This document shows positions 47,866-60,412 of a DNA stretch of 64,000 nt, piece after piece. Location of the stretch: positions 87,424,501-87,488,500 of the forward strand of contig CP141154.1 in assembly GCA_035233585.1 (NCBI GenBank). The letters run 5' to 3'. The notes under the pieces were generated by a model. The model was not told the DNA's origin, did not search any database, and worked only from the letters and a program-made list of their open reading frames with translations. The stretch's first letter is position 1; the number at the start of each line of letters is the position of its first letter. The translations under genes were made by a program, and so were the position numbers. The stretch is from Antiaris toxicaria. Taxonomy: Eukaryota; Streptophyta; Magnoliopsida; Rosales; Moraceae.

Positions 47866-49790
47866 ATTAGTATCAGAGACATCTCATGACTATGCCATGT
47901 ACATAAATTAGACAATTAGATAGTCCTTTTATTTATGTATGGATTTGATATTTAGAGAGTGGCATTCTAGGATTCCTTTATGTTGTTATCATGTATTATG
48001 TATGTAGTATGTGGTTATTTTAATTTTTAAATTGTTATAAACATGCTTGATTTATGCTGGTTATGGTTCCTTAGAATTTAGAAATTGTATCTAGGATTTT
48101 TTATGTAACCATGGAGCAGTTTATTATCATTGTAATTTTCCTATGGATTTTAATTTTTTGTCTCTTAGAAATATTATGATTAGAATTTTTGTACACCGAA
48201 AACGGTTTAGGAAATTTTATGTAATTATTCTTGGAGGAGATTGAAGTTTGAAGACCATAATTTATTTTTCCCAAAAGTTGAATTTAATTTAAAGGTTGAA
48301 ATTTTGATTGTGTGGAAAATTTCAATTTAATTAGGATTCAAATTAATTTTTGGAGATCCTAATGGGTAAATCGGAATATGACATGAAAATCGAGGACCGC
48401 CCCCTCGGGATAGACCACCAGCTGGGGTGGGGCAGCAGCCCTTGCCCTCGGGCAGGATGGGGTTGCAGCAGCACCTGCCCACGGCTGCACCACCCACAGC
48501 TGCAGGCACTGCCTGCAGCCGAGGGTGGCCGTGGCCCCCCAAGGGCTTACCGCAGCCCTGCAGGCGCTGCTTGCAGCCTGGCGGCCACTGCGCCCATCCC
48601 AGGAGTGCAGCCTGTGCCTACAAGCTTGGCCTGCAGCCCGGCATGGCTGTACATGGCCTACGATCATGGGCTGCCAGCCTTCTCGTGGCCGGGGGCTGCC
48701 CACGGCGGCTGCTGGCCTTTGGGGCGGATGGTTCGAAAATTTTTGATTTTTGATTTTTAAATTTGAGATTTAATTTTTAAATCATGTTTAAAAATATGTA
48801 ATTGAAAATTTGAAATTTTTGAAATTACATATTATTACACATGATATTTAAAATTGTTTAAAATTTGAATTTGGAATTTGAATTTGAAATTTAAATTTTT
48901 GGAATTTAAATTTTAAATGATTCTTGGGATAAGAAATAAATAGAGAGGCTACATAAAGATGGATACAAGAAGACGGAACAAAATTCAAAACCCAAAGGAT
49001 GCTTTGGATGGAATTTTGTAATCTTTATTTTCTTTGTTCTAGGATGGAACCATTGCTTAGTTATTATTCTGTCAATTTTTTTTCTATGATATGTCATGGA
49101 TGTATAAATATGTATTGATGGATGTTTGATATGCATATTTGATAATATGTCATATAGGATAGATGAGTGCTGCTCATACTATATTGATCATACATATTTG
49201 TCAAAACTTGCATGTTTTTAAAAATATTGAGTGGGAGAGGGTTTCAAACAAAACTCACGGCCTCCATTATTGATCCATATGTGAAAGCATGGAAATGCCT
49301 CGCGTCAGTTCTGCCATGACCACACCCCTTGGTAGGTGTTTACCGCCGCCGGTATACTAGGTTGGATCTCCTATGTGGAAAACATGTTCGGACACGATCC
49401 TATTCATGACCACCCCTCAGTGGCTTGGTAGGACATGGATCAGGCTACGTAAACAATGGTTATACAATCAAGACTTGTTTAGTTATTAACCTTCCCTAGA
49501 AGCTCTATTAACTAAACTGATGGCCAAAATAAGCGGTTATTAATATATGTCTTAACCTTGGAGGATTTAAGGCAATATATATTAATTAGACAGGGTCCAT
49601 GTTCTGGCTATTTGTCTCCTGATCACCCCTCGGTGGCTTGGGGCAATAGGGGCTGAGAATTACCGTTGCAATGCTATATGTTTTTTCAAGTTTCATGTAG
49701 GAACATACTTGTATGTTTTATTTGCTAAATTATCTGTATATTTGCTTGGGCTTTGTAATGATGTCTAGTATAATTTTATTTCAGTTCAAA
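47866..49790 (+). other. Copia E leader with primer site and GC-rich island
   Basis: The primer-binding site is at 47868-47880 (TAGTATCAGAGAC, decayed). The GC-rich island is at 48390-48735. Past it come a short AT tract and then GTGGCTTGG-containing repeats near 49425 and 49630. The leader ends in TTTTATTTCAG a few bases before the gag ATG. No conserved protein. Confidence 0.85.
48390..48735 (+). other. GC-rich island in copia E leader
   Basis: GC-rich with GGCTGCAG-type words and an open frame of about 130 codons whose start is not conserved in other copies. Confidence 0.8.
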
Positions 49791-50640
49791 ATGTCACCGA
49801 CACCCCTCATTTCAATACTTACTGAAAATAAGCTAAATGGCGATAATTATAAAGACTAGAAAAGAAATATACTGATAGTTCTCAGCTGCAAGAGACACAA
49901 GTTTGTGTTGGATGAACCATTCTCACCTAAGCCCAAACCTGACACACCGCTTGAGGAGGTCCTGGTTGCCTATACTCGTTGGAGAGAATCCAATGAGATA
50001 GATCGATGCTACATTCTTGCTAGCATGACAAGTGCTTTACAAAAGCAGCATAAGACTTATCAAATTGCTGGGGAAATCATGGAAAATCTGGAGGACATGT
50101 TCGGAGGTCAAGAAAAATTGGCTCGATAGTCTGCTATTACCAGCATTATGAACTCTAAGCAAAAGGTAGGTACTCCAGTGAAGGACCATATGATCACTCT
50201 AATGGGATTCTTTGCTGAGGCTGCCGAGAATGGTGCTGAACTGGACTACAACACCCAGATCGAAATGGTGTTCAAAACTCTGTCAAAAGATTTTATGGGG
50301 TTTAAGGCTGCATATAATCTGGTGACAAGGGAGTTAGGACTAATCGAGCTCATGAAGCAACTCCAAGCTTATGAGCGGATGATCAAGGATAGGGATGCGG
50401 TTCAACTAAAAGGAGAGGCTAATTTGGAAAAATCATCCAAACCCTCACGGAAGAGGAAGAGGCCAAATCAGAAGCAAGCGGCTTCCAGTTCTTCTAATCC
50501 TTCTGTCTTGGATGGGAAGAAAAAGAATAAGAACAAGAAGCTAGGGACCCTAAAAAGTCCAAGTACTTCTGCTGTGGGAAGGTAGGTCACTTCAAGAAGG
50601 CTTGCTGGAAATTCCTAGCCACCAAGGGCAAGGAAGGTAA
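49791..50640 (+). pseudogene. gag: Copia E gag (broken)
   Basis: The ATG at 49791 starts MSPTPLISILTENKLNGDN. A TAG replaces a Trp codon about 23 codons in, and TAG near 50127 replaces CAG. A one-base deletion near 50544 shifts the frame before the zinc knuckle. The first knuckle Cys reads Tyr, leaving YFCCGKVGHFKKAC around 50565-50606. Most changes fit C-to-T or G-to-A. Confidence 0.9.
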
Positions 50641-51505
50641 GGAACTTCATTGTTTGGAAGCGTGTTTGGTGGAAGAATCGAAAGACACTTGGGTCATTGA
50701 TTTGGGAGCCACTAATCATGTTTGTGTTTCTATGCAGGGGTTCGTGGAAACGAGAAGTCTACATGATAGGAGCCTCTCATTACGGACTGGAGACGGTAGC
50801 TTAGTAGTGGCTGAGGCAGTGGGAGACATTTATCTTTACTTTGATGAATTTAGGTTTATATTATTAAAAGACTATTTTTATGTTCCTAATTTTAGGAGGA
50901 ACCTTATATTGGTAGCTTGTTTAATAAAAGATTCTTATTCAGTTTCTTTCTGTAAAAGAGTTTATATTCATAGAAATAAGTCTTTTATCTGTTCTGGATG
51001 GATGGATGGAAACCTATATTTGATTAAACTAAAGATGTACTCACTGCTTAACACCGAATTAATAGATAACTCTAAAAGGTTGAAAATTTCTCACTCTAAC
51101 AAGGCGTATCTTTGGCATTTAAAACATAGTCATATTAAGCAGGATAGGATTCAAAGGTTGGTAAAAGAGGGTCCTCTAAAATCTCTGGAGGAGGTACGTC
51201 TTCCTTAATGTGAGTCTTGTCTTGAGGGTAAGTTGACTAAGAGGTCTTTTGGAGTTAAGGGTACTAGGGCTCAGGAACTCTTAGAAATTGTACACACCGA
51301 CGTATGTGGCTCTATGAATGTCGTAGCATGAGGAGGGTTCGAGTATTATGTCTCCTTTATAGACGATTACTCGAGGTATGGATATGTGTACCTGATGCAC
51401 CGCAAGAGCGAAACCTTTGATAAGTTCAAAGAGTATCGTGCGGAAGTGGAAAAGCAATTGGGTAAATCCATAAAGACACTTCGATCTGAACGAGGTGGCG
51501 AATAC
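50641..51505 (+). pseudogene. pol: Copia E protease, zinc finger and start of integrase
   Basis: The protease motif reads VIDLGATNHVC, with Leu for the usual Ser beside the catalytic Asp. The HHCC finger is weakened (HLKHSHIKQDRIQRLV). A stop near 51206 replaces CAA. The integrase start has VHTDVCGSM with its first Asp, while the second Asp is Glu in RSERGGEY. Copia F interrupts it at 51505/51506, right after GGEY. Confidence 0.9.
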
Positions 51506-52804
51506 TGTTAGGAAATGCCCTAAGCATTAGAGATATTTTGATGTATTTATTTTGAACTGGATAATAAAATTATATATATAGAGGTTATTCATTACATTGC
51601 TATCTGTCCTCGTTTTATTTACATGTTAAAGTAAATGTAAGCAAATATGGCTCACTGACTGCTTGTGTTAAAACTGTTAGAACGTTGCATGCAATGGACT
51701 TTTGTATGTGAGAAGACAATCTTCTAAAGTTAGTGGTCTAAACTATGGTCTGTAGTCTATGGGGTTAAACCGAGCATCTAACTCATGTTAAGACTATTAT
51801 GTTGTCTAAAGCCTTGGAGGGGACAGTTTGTCTTGACTGTCTGGAGCTGGACTCCCAAGTAGAGACATAGATATGTTGCTTAGTGGTGACATATTAGACC
51901 GGGACTAAAGTGTGATTGATCTACGTAGTCCGCTATGAGTGGATCAATCTGCTTTTGACGTTCATTGTGCAATAACCTTAATCCTGAGTAAATGAACTAC
52001 TTCATGTATATGACTTGTGTACTTTGATGTTCCAATGGCTAAAGCGTCTCAGAGGTAGTAAGCTTATAGACCGGTTCGTTGGGTGCATGACTTGTATACG
52101 ATGAAGGGTTTGTTTGCAGATATCGGAATCATAGCTCTAAGGAGTTAAAGGTATCCTCTTAAAGGCATTATACTGAATGTGAAAATGGACAAGGCCTTGG
52201 GTCGTCTGCTGGGCGGATGACTTCTTATTCACATATGGTGAATAATCATTTTCTTAATTCGGTAGTATAATGGAACTTTAAGATAGCCTGATCAGTAGGA
52301 TTAAACGGACTTTGACCTAAGGCTGATCATGGATATCATATGAGGGTTTTGCATATATGACAAGGTCATTGGATAGTAGCTCGTCACAGGCTTACGTAAT
52401 ATGGTGTATAATTGGGAGTTCAGTTTCAGGTTTATAGTGGTGTGACTCTGAAATTAGTGATCATATGATTGAGTTGTTCGGTAAAAGAATGATGATCATA
52501 TGGATTTGCGGGAGCCCGATTATATATGTCCAATCAGTCCCTCTACTAGCTCCACATAATTCCTTAACATTTGGTAAATTGATTTGTGTATGCTATTGGC
52601 TGGTTTATTTTGCATGGATGGTGATGATACAGGATTAGGATGGTAGACAAGATTCTCTCCGGTTGGATTCAGATTTTGTTTTGGATAATAGAGTACACAA
52701 TTATTCGAACTCCAAATAAAGTTGCCATGATTTTATTTGAGATTGGATTGGAGTTGTAGAAAATTATCCATGAGAACAAGAATTTGAAACACAACTGTTT
52801 TGTG

Positions 52805-52833
52805 GATTTTGAAATTTGAATTTTGAAATTTGA

Positions 52834-52882
<49 letters not shown>

Positions 52883-52968
52883 TCGAATTTGAAATTTGTA
52901 ATTTGAAATTTGAAATTTGAATTTGAAATTCGAATTTGAAATTTGAAATTTGAAATTCAAATTTTGAA
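52805..52968. repeat. AAATTTG-type tract in copia F LTR
   Basis: About 165 bases of TTTGAAATTTG iterations. Confidence 0.9.
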
Positions 52969-53561
52969 TCACAGTCCAAGTGGGATTCGAATTTGTTATG
53001 AAAAATCCACAAGGTTTGAAATTCGAATTTGAGTTGGATTTGGAGAGGATAATCTTGTAAGAATCCTACTTGAATTTTGAATCCAAATCCTAACAAATAG
53101 TGGACAAAATTTTGAGGAATATCCTCAATGGAATTTTGGTTTTCGTGGATAAGGTTCAAGGGAAAATTTTAAGTTTCAATCCCAGTTAAATTTGGATTCT
53201 CTCCTCCCTGAAAAGTGGCCGAAATTATGGAGGAAATCTCCTAGGAAAATTCGATTATTTTGGATAAGGATGAGATAAGATTCAAGCTTGAAAATCCTAG
53301 TGGAATTTTGATTCTCCCTTATCCTAAAAGTGGTCAAATATTTTAGGAGATTTTCTCCTAGGAAATTTCAGATTTTTTGGTTGAAAAAGGGAGATAAAAT
53401 TCTAGTTAAAATCTTGTTTAGATTTGGATTGGATTTATCCTAAATGGCCGAATTTTATTGTTGGGATTTTCCCATGGAAAATTTAGATTTTATGGATGTG
53501 GATAAGGGAGAATATCTTTTCCTAATCCAATTCGAATTCAGAGAATCACTTCATGCAGTTC

Positions 53562-53570
53562 TATAAATAG
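53562..53570 (+). promoter_or_regulatory. TATA box of copia F 5' LTR
   Basis: TATAAATAG, at the family position. Confidence 0.7.
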
Positions 53571-53940
53571 AGGTCCTGCCACTCCAGTTCTCTTAGACCA
53601 CAGACTCTCAGGTGAGCAGGCTTATTGTTGCATAGCCCACCGTGACAATAAAGTTCTTTAGAGATCTGGGTGGTCGGAAGAAGACTAGCAGTGCTAGCAT
53701 ACCGATCGAGGTTCAGAGTGCCCACACACACTCAGCCATTCGGGAATTGGAGAATAGTAGAGAAGGCTATTTGGTTGAAGCCTCCGGTCATTCTCCTCCT
53801 GCACATTGGCATTCTTGAGGTATGAATTTTAATTGTTGTTGGTCTATTGTATATGGCATCATGAGATATTTAATGCTCTAAAAATTTTTATTATTCCGCT
53901 GCGCCACTCTGATATGTTTTTACCGATTTATTTTCCTACA

Positions 53941-55897
53941 ATTGGTATCAAAGCCATCTCATGACTATGCCATGTACATAAATTAGACAATTACTTAGTC
54001 TTTTTATTTATATATGGATTTGATATTTAGAGAGTGGCATTTTAGGGTTCCTTTATGTTGTTATCATGGATTATGTATAAAGTATGTAGTTATTTTAATT
54101 TTCTGAATTATTATAAGCGTGCTTGTTTATGCCGGTTATGGTTCCTTAGAATTTAGAAAAATTGTATCTAGGAATTTTTATGTAACCATGGGAGTAGTTT
54201 ATTAACACTGTAATTTTCCCATGGATTTTAATTTTTTGTCTCTTAGAATTTTTATGGTTAGAATTTTTGTACATCGGAAACGGTTTAGGAAATTTTATGT
54301 AATTATTCTTGGAGGAGATTGAAGATTGAAGACCGTAATTTATTTTTCCCAAACGTTAAATTTGATTTAAAGGTTGAAATTTTGATTGTGTGGAAAATTT
54401 CAATTTAATTGGGATTCAAATTAATTTTTGGAGATCCTAATAGGTAAATTGAAATATGACACGAAAATCGAGACACGACCCCTCGGGGTAGGCCGATGGG
54501 CCTTGGTGGGGCTGCAGCCCCTGCCCTCGGGCAGGATGGCGCTGCGGCAGCCCCTGTGCAGGCCATAACCACCCACGGCCACAGGCTTGGCCTGCAGCCG
54601 AGGGTGGCCGTGGCCTACCCAAGGCTGGCCGCAGCCTGGGTGTGTAGCCTCTAGCTGTAGGCGCTGCCTGCAGCCTGCCGGCTGTTGCGGCCAGCCTGGG
54701 CGTGTAGCCTGGCGCTGCAGGCTTGGCCTACAGCCCGGTAAGGCTGCACATAGGGGGCGGTCGTGGGCTGCCATCCCCGAAGGGCTGGTGGCTGCCCACA
54801 GCGGCTGCCGCCTTCGGGGGCGGCGGTGTGACGGTCTAAAAATTAGAAAATTTTGATTTTTAAATTTGAGATTTAATTTTAAATCATGTTTAAAAATATG
54901 TAATTGAAAATTTGAAAATTTGAAATTACATATTATTACACATGATATTTAAAATTGTTTAAAATTTAAATTTGAAATTCGAATTTGGAGTTTGAATTTG
55001 AAATTTAAATTTTTGGAGATTTAAATTTTAAATAATTTTTGGGATGAGAAATAAATGAGAGGCTACATAAAGATGGATACAAGAAAACGGAACGAAATTC
55101 AAGACCCAAAGAATTCTTTGGATGGAATTTTGTAATCTTTATTTTCTTCTAGGATGGAACCATAGCTTGGTTATTCTGTCAATTATTTTTTCTGTGATAT
55201 GTCGTGAATGTATAAATATGTATTGATGGATGTTTTAGATGCATACTTGATAACATGTCATATAGGATAGGTGAGGGCCGCTCATACTATATTGATCATA
55301 CATAATTTGTCAAAACTTGCATGTTTTTCAAAATATTGAGTGGGAGAGGGTTTCAAACAAAACCCACGGCCTCTATTGTTGATCTATATGTGAAAGCATG
55401 GTAATGCCTCGTGTCAGTTCTACCCTGACCACCCCCTCGGTAGGTGTTTACCGCCGTCGATATACTAGATTGGATCTCCTATGTGGAAAACGTGTTCGGG
55501 TACGATCCTATTCATGACCACCCCTCGGTGGCTTGGTAGGACGTGGATCGGGCTACGTAAACAATGGTTATACACTCAAGACTCGTTTAGTTATTAACCT
55601 TCCCTAGAAGCTCGGTTAACTAAACTGGTGGCCAAATAAGCGGTTATTTATATATGTCTTAACCTTGGAGGATTTAAGGCAACATATATTAATTGGACGG
55701 GCTCCATGTTCCGGCTATTTGTTTTCACGACCACCCCTCGGTGGCTTGGGGCAATAGGTGCTGAGAATTACCATTGCAATGCTATATGTTTTTCAAGTTT
55801 CATGTAGGAGCATACTTGTATGTTTTATTTGCTAAATTATCTGTATATTTGCTTGGGCTTTGTAATGATGTCTAGTATAATTTTATTTCAGTTCAAA
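53941..55897 (+). other. Copia F leader with primer site and GC-rich island
   Basis: The primer-binding site TGGTATCAAAGCC is at 53943-53955. The GC-rich island is at 54470-54835. CCACCCCTCGGTGG-like palindromes lie at 55518 and 55731. TTTTATTTCAG ends seven bases before the gag ATG. This is one of the clearest leaders for reading the family layout. Confidence 0.87.
54470..54835 (+). other. GC-rich island in copia F leader
   Basis: Contains palindromes such as GGGGCTGCAGCCCC (54509-54522) and CTGCCCTCGGGCAG. An imperfect repeat of about 60-70 bases centres on AGCCTGGGYGTGTAGCCT (about 54634 and 54694). Confidence 0.8.
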
Positions 55898-56760
55898 ATG
55901 TCACCGACACCCCTCATTTCAATACTTACTGAGAATAAAATGAATGGCAATAATTATAAGGATTGGAAAAGAATTATGTTAATAGTTCTCAGCTGCGAGA
56001 GACAAAAGTTCGTACTGGATGAACCATGCCTACCTGGGCCCAAACCTGACACACTACTTGAGGAGGTCCCGGTTGCCTATAATCGTTGGAGATAATCCAA
56101 TGAGATAGCTTGATGCTACAGACTTGCTAGCATGACGAGTGCTTTACAAAAGCAGCATGAGACTTATCAAGTTGCTGGGGAGATCATGGAAAATCTGGAG
56201 GACATGTTCGAAGGCCAAGAAAAGTTGGCTCGATAGTCTGCTATCACCAGCTTTATGAACTCTAAGCAAAAGGCGGGTACTCCGGTGAAGGACCATATGA
56301 TCACTCTAATGGGATTCTTCGCTGAGGCTGCCGAGAATGGTGCTGAGTTGGACTATAACACCCAGATCGAGATGGTGTTCAAGACTCTATCTAAAGATTT
56401 TATGGGGTTTAAGGCCGCATACAATCTGGCAACAAAGGAGTTAGGACTAACCGAGCTCATGAAGCAACTTCAGGCTTATGAGCGGATGATCAGGGATGGG
56501 GATGTTGTCCAACCCAAAGGTGAGGTCAATTTGGCGGAATCTTCCAAACCCTTACGAAAGAGGAAGAGGCCAAATCAGAAGCAAGTGGCTTCCAGTTCTT
56601 CTAATCCTCTTGTCTCGGATGGGAAGAAGAAGAAGAACAACAAGAAGCCCAGGGACCCTAAAAAGTCCAAGTGCTTCCGTTGTGGGAAGGTAGGTCACTT
56701 CAAGAAGGCTTGTCGGGAAATCCTAGCCGTCAAGGTCAAGGAAGGTAAGGAACTTCTTTA
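55898..56760 (+). pseudogene. gag: Copia F gag (broken)
   Basis: The ATG at 55898 starts MSPTPLISILTENKMNGNN. There are three stops between 56093 and 56236 (a TAA for Glu, a TGA for Arg and a TAG for Gln, judged by other copies). From 56255 the frame is open through the capsid C-terminal part, the basic region and an intact zinc knuckle CFRCGKVGHFKKAC (about 56671-56712). Confidence 0.9.
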
Positions 56761-57046
56761 CTTGGAAGTATGTTTGGTGGAAGAATCGAAAGACACTTGG
56801 GTCATTGATTCGGGCGCCACTAATCATGTTTGTGTTTCTATGCAGGGGTTCGTGGAAACGAGAAGTCTACATGATAGGAGCCTCTCATTACGGACTAGAG
56901 ACGGTAGCTTAGTAGTGGCTGAGGCAGTGGGAAACATTTATCTTTACTTTGATGAATTTAGGTTTATATTATTAAAAGACTATTTTTATGTTCCTAATTT
57001 TAGGAGGAACCTTATATCGGTAGCTTGTTTAATAAAAGATTCTTAA
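56761..57046 (+). pseudogene. pol: Copia F protease, truncated
   Basis: Open in frame with gag. The protease motif VIDSGATNHVC is intact (about 56802-56834). The frame ends at 57046, where family sequence stops after CLIKDS and gypsy LTR sequence begins. No integrase or RT of F is present. Confidence 0.9.
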
Positions 57047-57825
57047 AATCTAAAAAATTATAAAGGGCACGGGCGTGTACATTGAAACATGGGCTTGTAC
57101 TATGGGACACGGGTGTGTAGTGAAAACCCGAGAGGTATACGTGCTTGGACACAGGCGTGTGTCAAACCGTGTATTACAAAAAGAGAAGATAACAAAACTG
57201 CAGAGGATTTCCGAAGGTGGACATTATCATAGTTGTGGTAAGTTCAAACATTTTCATATCTGCAACATACTGTGATATTTAATTATGTACTGATTATACA
57301 TTAGATGTAAAGTCCTACAGGCACTAGGGTGTAGTAAGACTAACACACTCAGAGAAATGATAAAGTGAGAAGTGTACTGTGGGTATACTATGGAAAGAAT
57401 GTGACTAAATTTAAGACACATCCTTAAAAGAAAGAATGTGTATGACATACGGGCAACCAAGGTTCCTAACTTTGAGGTGATGATTAATGCCACCCAGTTG
57501 GAACTGTAATTGAAAGATGGTAATAAAACCACTTTTGGCGTACTGACCTCCAATATTAAGGTGGAGGTTTACAAGTCCTTCGAGGACATAAGAACCGCTT
57601 CAAGCGATGATGAACTGGGGAGGGTTAACTTCAGGGTCGCTCCCAAGGCCCCTCATAGTCAACGCACATATGAAAACGATATACGGCCAAAATGAGCTCA
57701 AAACTAGAACTAAACTAAGATAATGACTGAAAAATGTAATGAAAGCTATAAATGAGCATAATTGAGCATAACCGACACTAATGTGATATGTAGTGGGCTC
57801 AGTCAAGTTAACATGAATAGTTGAC
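57047..57825 (+). repeat. Gypsy LTR fragment at a deletion junction
   Basis: About 780 bases that match, in opposite orientation, the middle of the gypsy LTR type at 28600-29700. They show the ACACGG cluster (57066-57175), CACTAGGGTGTAGT, GGTGATGATTAATG and an AATGAGCTCAAAACTAGAAC block. Neither LTR end is present and I see no duplication. It lies between truncated F and the RNase H tail of E. Confidence 0.78.
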
Positions 57826-57980
57826 ATTAGAGTGCACGTGGAGACAGGATTAGTAGATGTATGTAAGATCACATCCGAGGACAACATTGCCTATCCCTTT
57901 ACTAAGACTTTGGTGGCTAGAAGCTTTAAGAAGCATGTAGAGGCGATAGAGATGCATAACATGGCACATCTACTGGCTTA
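57826..57980 (+). pseudogene. pol: Copia E RNase H tail
   Basis: The last 50 or so codons of pol: HVETGLVDVCKI, ASEDNIA-like text and LVARSF, ending LLA and TAG at 57978-57980. The polypurine tract GGGCAAGTGGGAGAT-type follows at 57981-57995. Confidence 0.85.
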
Positions 57981-59286
57981 GGGCAAGTGGGAGATTGTTA
58001 GGAAATGCCCTAAGAATTAGAGACATTTTGAAGTATTTATTTTGAACTGGATAATAAAATTATATATAGAGGTTATTCATTACATTATTGTTTGTCCTCA
58101 TTCTATTTACATGTTAAAGTAAATGTAAGCAAATATGGCTCACTGATTGCTTGTGTTAAAACTGTTAGAACGTTACATGCAATGGACTTTTGTATGCGTG
58201 AAGACAATGTTCTAAAGTAAGCGGTCTAAACTAAGGCAGTAGTTTATGGGGTTAGACCGAGCATCTAACTCATGTTAAGACTATTATATTGTTTAAAGCC
58301 ATGGTAGGGACGATTTGTCTTGACTGTCTAGAGCATAAACTCCTAAGTAGAGACATAGATATATTGCTTAGTAGTGACATATTAGACCGGGAACAAAGCG
58401 TGATTGATCTATGTAATCTGCTATGAGTGGATCAATCTACTTTTGACATTCATTGTGCAACCTTAATCCTGAATAAATAAACTACTTCATGTATATAACC
58501 TGTGTACTTTGATGTTTCAATGGCTAAAGCGTCTCAGAGGTAGTAAGCTTATAGACTGATTCGTTGGGTGCATGACTTGTATACGATGGAGGGCTTGTTT
58601 ACAGATATCGGAATCATAGCTCCAAGGAGTTAAGGGTATCCTCTTAAAGGCATTATACTGGATGTGAAAATGGACAAAGCCTTAGGTCGTCTACTAGGCG
58701 GATGACTTCTTGTTCGATATGGTGAATAATCATTTTCTTATTCGGTAGTATAATAGAACTTTGAGATAGCCTGATCAGTAGGATTAAACGGACTTTGACC
58801 TAAGGCTGATCATGGATATCATATAAGGGTTCTGCATATATGATAAGGTCATTGGACATTAGCTTGTCACAGGCTTTCATAATATGGTATATAATTTGGA
58901 GTTCATTTTCAGGTTTATAGTGGTGTGACTCTGAAATTAGTGATCATATGATTGAGTTGTTTGGTAAAGAATGATGATCATATGAATTCACGAGAGTCCG
59001 ATTATATATGTCCAATTGGTCCCTCTACTAGCTCCATATAATTTCTTAATCATTGGTAAATTGATTTGTGTATGCTTATTGGCTGGTTGATTATGCATGG
59101 ATGGTGTTGACATAGGATTAGGATGGTGGACAAGATTCTCTCCGGTTGAATTCAAAATTTGTTTTGGATAATATAGTACACAATTATTCGAACTCCAAAT
59201 AAAGTTGCCATGATTTTATTTGAGATTGGATTGGAGTTGTAGAAAATTATCCATGAGAACAAAATTTGAAATACAACTTTTTTGTG

Positions 59287-59443
59287 GATTTTGAAATTTG
59301 AATTTTGAAATTTGAAATTTAAATTTTGAATTTGAAATTTAAATTTGAAATTTAAATTTGAAATTTGAATTTGAAATTTAAATTCGAAATTTGAAATTTT
59401 AATTTGAAATTTTAATTTTGAAATTTGAAATTCAAATTTTGAA
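59287..59443. repeat. AAATTTG-type tract in copia E 3' LTR
   Basis: About 155 bases, longer than the tract in the 5' LTR of the same element (about 120). Confidence 0.9.
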
Positions 59444-60034
59444 TCACAGTCCAAGTGGAATTCGAATTCTTTGTGGATAATTCCATAAGGTTAGAATTCG
59501 AATTTGAGTTGGATTATGGGGAGGAAAATCTTGTTTGAATCCTATTTGAATTTTGAATCTCAATCCTAACTAACTTGCATGAAAATATTGAGGAATATCC
59601 TCATAGATTTTTCGGTTTTTGTATGGATAAGATTCAAGGAAAAATTCAACTTTCAATCTCAGTTGAATTTGGATTATCTCTTCCTTAGAATTGGCTGAAA
59701 TTTTTTAGTGAATCTCAAGGGAGATTTTCGATTTTAATTGGATAAGGATGAGATAAAATTCAAGCTAGAAAATCCTATTTAGATTTTGATTCTCCTCACA
59801 CTTTAATGACCGAATCTAGTCATGTTTTTGGCATAAAGGGGAATCGGTTTTTATGAGAAAATGAGGAGATAAAATTCAAGTTAAAATCCTGTTTAAATTT
59901 GGATTGGATAATCTCAAAGGTGGATGAATTTTTGGGTTGGATAAGGCCATGAAAAATTTAGATTTTGTGAGTGGATAAGGGAGAAAATCTTCTCCTAATT
60001 CAATTCGAATTCAGAGAATCACCTCATGCAAGTC

Positions 60035-60043
60035 TATAAATAG
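60035..60043 (+). promoter_or_regulatory. TATA box of copia E 3' LTR
   Basis: TATAAATAG, at the family position. Confidence 0.7.
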
Positions 60044-60412
60044 AGGTCCTACCACTCCAGTTCTCTCAGACCACAGACTCTCAGGTGAGCAGGCTTATTA
60101 TTGCATAACTCACCGTGACAATAAGTTCTTTAGAGATCTGGGTGGTTAGAAGAAGACTAGCAGCGCTAGTATACCGATCAAGGTTCAGAGTACCCACACA
60201 CTCACCCATTCGGGAATTGGAGAATAGTAGAGAAGGCTAGTTGGTTAAAGCCCTCCAATCATTCTTCTCCTGCAGATTGGTGTCCTTTGAGGTATGAGTT
60301 TAAATTGTTGTTGGTTTATTGTAATGGCATCATGAGATATTTAACAATCTTTAAAAAGTTTTATTGTTCCGCTGTGCCATTCTGATACATTTTTACCGAT
60401 TTATTTCCTACA

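Larger units (their letters stand above)
51506..53940 (+). repeat. Copia F, 5' LTR
   Basis: 2,435 bp, TGTTAGGAAATGCCC to CCTACA, inserted in the integrase of copia E after AATAC. It belongs to the same subtype as A, B and S1. AT tract 52805-52968, TATA box 53562-53570. Confidence 0.93.
45482..60412 (+). mobile_element. Copia E, with nested copia F and a large deletion
   Basis: Both LTRs are the subtype with the AATCTAGTCATGTTTTTGG segment, and the perfect duplication CCACA flanks them, so 45482 and 60412 are the true ends. The E interior is leader, gag, protease and the start of integrase up to 51505. Copia F follows, then a gypsy fragment, then only the last part of RNase H and the 3' LTR. 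The pair of LTRs is more diverged than in B (9 differences in the first 120 bases). Confidence 0.9.
57996..60412 (+). repeat. Copia E, 3' LTR
   Basis: 2,417 bp, TGTTAGGAAATGCCC to CCTACA. It shares the E-type segment AATCTAGTCATGTTTTTGG with the 5' LTR. AT tract 59287-59443, TATA box 60035-60043. The duplication CCACA follows. Confidence 0.94.
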
